This document shows, piece after piece, positions 61,815-64,000 of a stretch of DNA of 64,000 bases (position 1 is its first letter; every line of letters starts with the position of its first letter). The notes beneath the pieces were generated by a model. The model was given only the letters and a program-made list of their open reading frames with translations, ran no database searches and had not been told where the DNA came from. This DNA comes from Puniceicoccaceae bacterium (GTDB lineage Bacteria; Verrucomicrobiota; Verrucomicrobiia; Opitutales; Coraliomargaritaceae): contig JAGYJE010000008.1 in NCBI GenBank assembly GCA_018402305.1, positions 1-64,000 of the forward strand, read 5' to 3'. The position numbers and the translations under genes are program-made.

Positions 61815-63230
61815 TCACTCTTTGATAAGCGGGGGCTTTGAAAAATTTAACAGCGCACCAATGGCGAAAGTCGCCAGGCCCGCTAAAATGCCCGGCATGC
61901 CTTCGTAAACCGCTGTTTGCCAGCCGAGGTAGCGCCAGAGCAGGGCAACTGCCAGCCCGGTGAAAATTGCCAGGATGGCTACGCCCCGCTGCGGTCGGAG
62001 GCCAAGGCACAGGACAATCAGCAATGGAGCGAAGGCGCTCGCTAAGCCGGACCAGGCCATAATCACGAGGTTAAAGACAGATTGCTTGTTCAGCAGCGCC
62101 CAAGCTAGTGCGAGCAGGGTGATGATGCCCGTGGTAATTTTTAGAATACTAGGCTTTTCAATGTTTTGGGGCAAGAGGTCATGAGTGACTGCCGAGGAGC
62201 AGCTCAGAACCAGTGAGTCCGCTGTCGAAATCGTTGCCGCGAAGATACCGGCGAGAACGATACCCGCACCAAATGGACTCAGTAATTCTTGAGCCATGGT
62301 CGGTAAAGCCAGCTCCGCGTCGAAGGTTCCAGGGTCGCTCAGGTAAATGCGGGAGAGCAGGCCCACTCCCGTCGCCATGGCATAAAAAGCTGTGAACCAA
62401 ACATAATACCAAAGGCGCGCACGCCACATTTGCCTAGAATCACTGAGCGTCATGAATCGGACCATGACATGGGGCTGCCCGATCACAGAGAGCCCGGCAA
62501 AGGACCAAGCCACCGCAAAAAGAAGACCGCCGAGCAGCCCCGGTATGACCAGATCGTTCGGAAACCAATTCATGAAACCGTCGATCGCCTGCATCTCAAC
62601 GACCGCTGCACCAGGTCCACCAAACGACTGCGCGCCGAAGAAAAGAAGCGTTCCCATGGCGATGATCATCACCACCGACTGGGCCGCGTCCGTCCAAATG
62701 GAGGCGCGAATGCCGCCCGCCATGCAATACGTCATGACCAGCAAGGCCCCAATCACCGCTCCTGACCAAAGTGGCCAGTCGAGCAGCACATGGAGCGCCT
62801 TACTCCCTGCCACAAGTTGAGCACCCGCATAGGCTAATAAGAAGATGAGTGAAATGACCCCCACGATGATCTGCAAAATACGGTCTTTATTGCCACCCCA
62901 TTCACTGAGCACGCCTGAGAAACTGACTTGCTCGGTCGCTTCAGTGGCCACCCGCAGTCGCTGGTGTATGAAGGTCGAGGCCAAAAAATCGCCAACGATC
63001 CAGCCCACCATTAACCAGATGGATGCCAGACCGGTCGCGTAGGTGTAGCCAATCACACCGATAAACATGTAGCCGCTGTTATTGGTGGCTACCGCCGAGA
63101 GCCCAACAAGGGAGGGCGGCACAGAGGAACTGGCCAGATAGTAATCCTGCTTGGTCCCACGACTCAGTAGAACAGAACTGATTCCGATGATAACGAAGAC
63201 ACCCAGAAACAAAATGAAACTCGTAACCAT
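61815..63230 (-). CDS. Sodium/solute symporter (PutP-like, SSS family)
   Basis: A 471-residue protein with about 13 membrane helices. Hallmarks of the family: GTKQDYYLASSSVPPSLVGLSAVATNNSGYMFIGVIG, GWIVGDFLASTFIHQRLR and AGIFAATISTADSLVLSCSSAVTHDL. These are the sodium site and LeuT-fold region of PutP-like carriers. Substrate may be proline, another amino acid or a small carboxylate. It is three bases downstream of the alcohol dehydrogenase gene. Confidence 0.9.
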   Translation of the reverse strand: MVTSFILFLGVFVIIGISSVLLSRGTKQDYYLASSSVPPSLVGLSAVATNNSGYMFIGVIGYTYATGLASIWLMVGWIVGDFLASTFIHQRLRVATEATEQVSFSGVLSEWGGNKDRILQIIVGVISLIFLLAYAGAQLVAGSKALHVLLDWPLWSGAVIGALLVMTYCMAGGIRASIWTDAAQSVVMIIAMGTLLFFGAQSFGGPGAAVVEMQAIDGFMNWFPNDLVIPGLLGGLLFAVAWSFAGLSVIGQPHVMVRFMTLSDSRQMWRARLWYYVWFTAFYAMATGVGLLSRIYLSDPGTFDAELALPTMAQELLSPFGAGIVLAGIFAATISTADSLVLSCSSAVTHDLLPQNIEKPSILKITTGIITLLALAWALLNKQSVFNLVIMAWSGLASAFAPLLIVLCLGLRPQRGVAILAIFTGLAVALLWRYLGWQTAVYEGMPGILAGLATFAIGALLNFSKPPLIKE

Positions 63231-63233
63231 GCC

Positions 63234-64000
63234 CTAGAAATCGTTTTTCAGAACAATTCGGTAGCGGGGCCGTCCCTGCTCAAGCCGCTCAAAGGCTTTG
63301 TTGATCTGACTCATCGGCATTTCCTCCACGACGGGCGCTATTTTGTGCCTCGCGCAGAATTCCAACATCTTCGCCATCGTCGCCGGACTTCCCAGCGGCG
63401 ATGCGCTGATCGATTTTTGACCGGCGAGGAGTGGGAAAAATGGGGCCGATAATTCGGGCTGTGCCCCCACGAAATGCAAGCGGCCTTTAGCTCGGAGCCC
63501 GGAAAGGAAGGGCTCCCAGTCGAGCGGCACGTTAATCGTCACCAAAATGAAGTCGAGCGTGTTGGCGATCGCCTCAATGGCCTTGGCATCGCGGCTCGCC
63601 ACGAATTGGTGGGCACCCAATTCCAGCGCTTCCGATTCCTTGTTTGCCGAGCTGGAAAACGCCGTCACTTCGCAGCCCCAGGCACGCGCAAATTGCAGGG
63701 CGAGGTGACCCAAGCCACCGATGCCAACGACCCCTATGCGGTCGGTCGGTCTGATTCCATTGATCACGAAAGGATTGAAAACCGTGATCCCGCCACAGAA
63801 AAGTGGACCCGCTTTGGCAAAGTCCAATGAGTCGGGTAGCGGAATAACCCACTCCGCTTTCGCACGAACACGATCGGCAAAGCCTCCCTGACGGCCAATA
63901 ATGGTCTGATTCGCCTCTGGGCAGAGATTGTGCTCCCCACTCATGCAATTGGGACAGGTCATGCACGAGCCAGAAAACCAGCCTAATCCGACTTTCTGCC
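63234..64000 (-). CDS. Zinc-dependent alcohol dehydrogenase, partial (start outside the window)
   Basis: The visible 255 codons include the structural zinc cysteines (SCMTCPNCMSGEHNLC), GRQGGFADRVRAKAEWVIPLPD and the nucleotide-binding GVVGIGGLGHLALQFARAWG. The last 80 residues are the closing lobe. It resembles the YahK/cinnamyl alcohol dehydrogenase branch. The catalytic zinc ligands and start lie beyond position 64000. It reads towards the symporter gene. Confidence 0.92.
   Translation of the reverse strand, partial: QKVGLGWFSGSCMTCPNCMSGEHNLCPEANQTIIGRQGGFADRVRAKAEWVIPLPDSLDFAKAGPLFCGGITVFNPFVINGIRPTDRIGVVGIGGLGHLALQFARAWGCEVTAFSSSANKESEALELGAHQFVASRDAKAIEAIANTLDFILVTINVPLDWEPFLSGLRAKGRLHFVGAQPELSAPFFPLLAGQKSISASPLGSPATMAKMLEFCARHKIAPVVEEMPMSQINKAFERLEQGRPRYRIVLKNDF

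Overview
The window looks like chromosomal DNA of a Verrucomicrobiota bacterium, probably class Opitutae (Puniceicoccales or Coraliomargarita-like). This is inferred from a PEP-CTERM-tailed surface protein, an alpha2-type glycyl-tRNA synthetase, a sigma-54 response regulator, FG-GAP and PQQ/cytochrome c proteins, and a mix of vertically inherited housekeeping genes with small mobile islands. No 16S rRNA gene is present, so the placement is an inference.

Layout. (1) 1-2739: the end of an integrative element. Four minus-strand genes run integrase, unknown protein, HTH protein, VirE_N-like protein, and the first two pairs and last pair are joined by ATGA overlaps. The element ends at a displaced 3' half of a tRNA-Thr gene. 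(2) 2805-28211: mostly ordinary genes. These are an SNase-HhH protein, a cyclophilin, an NtrC-type regulator, an acyltransferase, glycyl-tRNA synthetase, ruvB, a RAYT transposase, oligopeptide permeases, a three-gene envelope cluster (trypsin-like protease, large exported protein, FG-GAP protein), def, pdhABC, holA, leuA, coaC and an M29 aminopeptidase. (3) 28271-28625: a collapsed VapBC toxin-antitoxin pair. (4) 28768-30323: dnaX with an A9 slippery run giving a long (tau) and short (gamma) product. (5) 30349-32307: a decayed RloAB-type ATPase/nuclease pair next to a fragment of a tyrosine recombinase. (6) recQ and ssb. (7) 34974-41828: a type III restriction-modification island of an XRE controller with a nuclease-like tail, Mod, RhuM and Res. 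(8) 41944-46706: the most unusual part. It holds three GIY-YIG genes or fragments, a 138-bp repeat in three copies, a tRNA-Ser gene plus a copy of its 3' end, a HigBA-like toxin-antitoxin pair, and a diversity-generating retroelement (DGR). (9) 46763-64000: cold-shock protein, a coupled small operon with an ADP-ribosylglycohydrolase, PpiD-like and YihY membrane proteins, a glycosyltransferase, an SLC6-type transporter with a tiny partner subunit, LptF/G, several RNA methyltransferases, a sugar dehydrogenase, a sodium/solute symporter and a partial zinc alcohol dehydrogenase.

The main discovery is the DGR at 42952-44530. A gene for an exported, formylglycine-enzyme-fold protein with a PEP-CTERM tail carries a 132-bp variable repeat. 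A 126-bp asparagine-codon-rich template repeat lies about 0.6 kb downstream. In a hand alignment, 21 of 23 substitutions fall at adenines of the template sense strand, which is the hallmark of adenine-directed mutagenic retrohoming. The Avd gene is fused in frame to what looks like the extreme C-terminus of the reverse transcriptase, so the catalytic part of the reverse transcriptase appears to have been deleted. The cassette is therefore probably a frozen or trans-dependent DGR. The diversified product would have been a surface or matrix protein handled by the PEP-CTERM/exosortase route.
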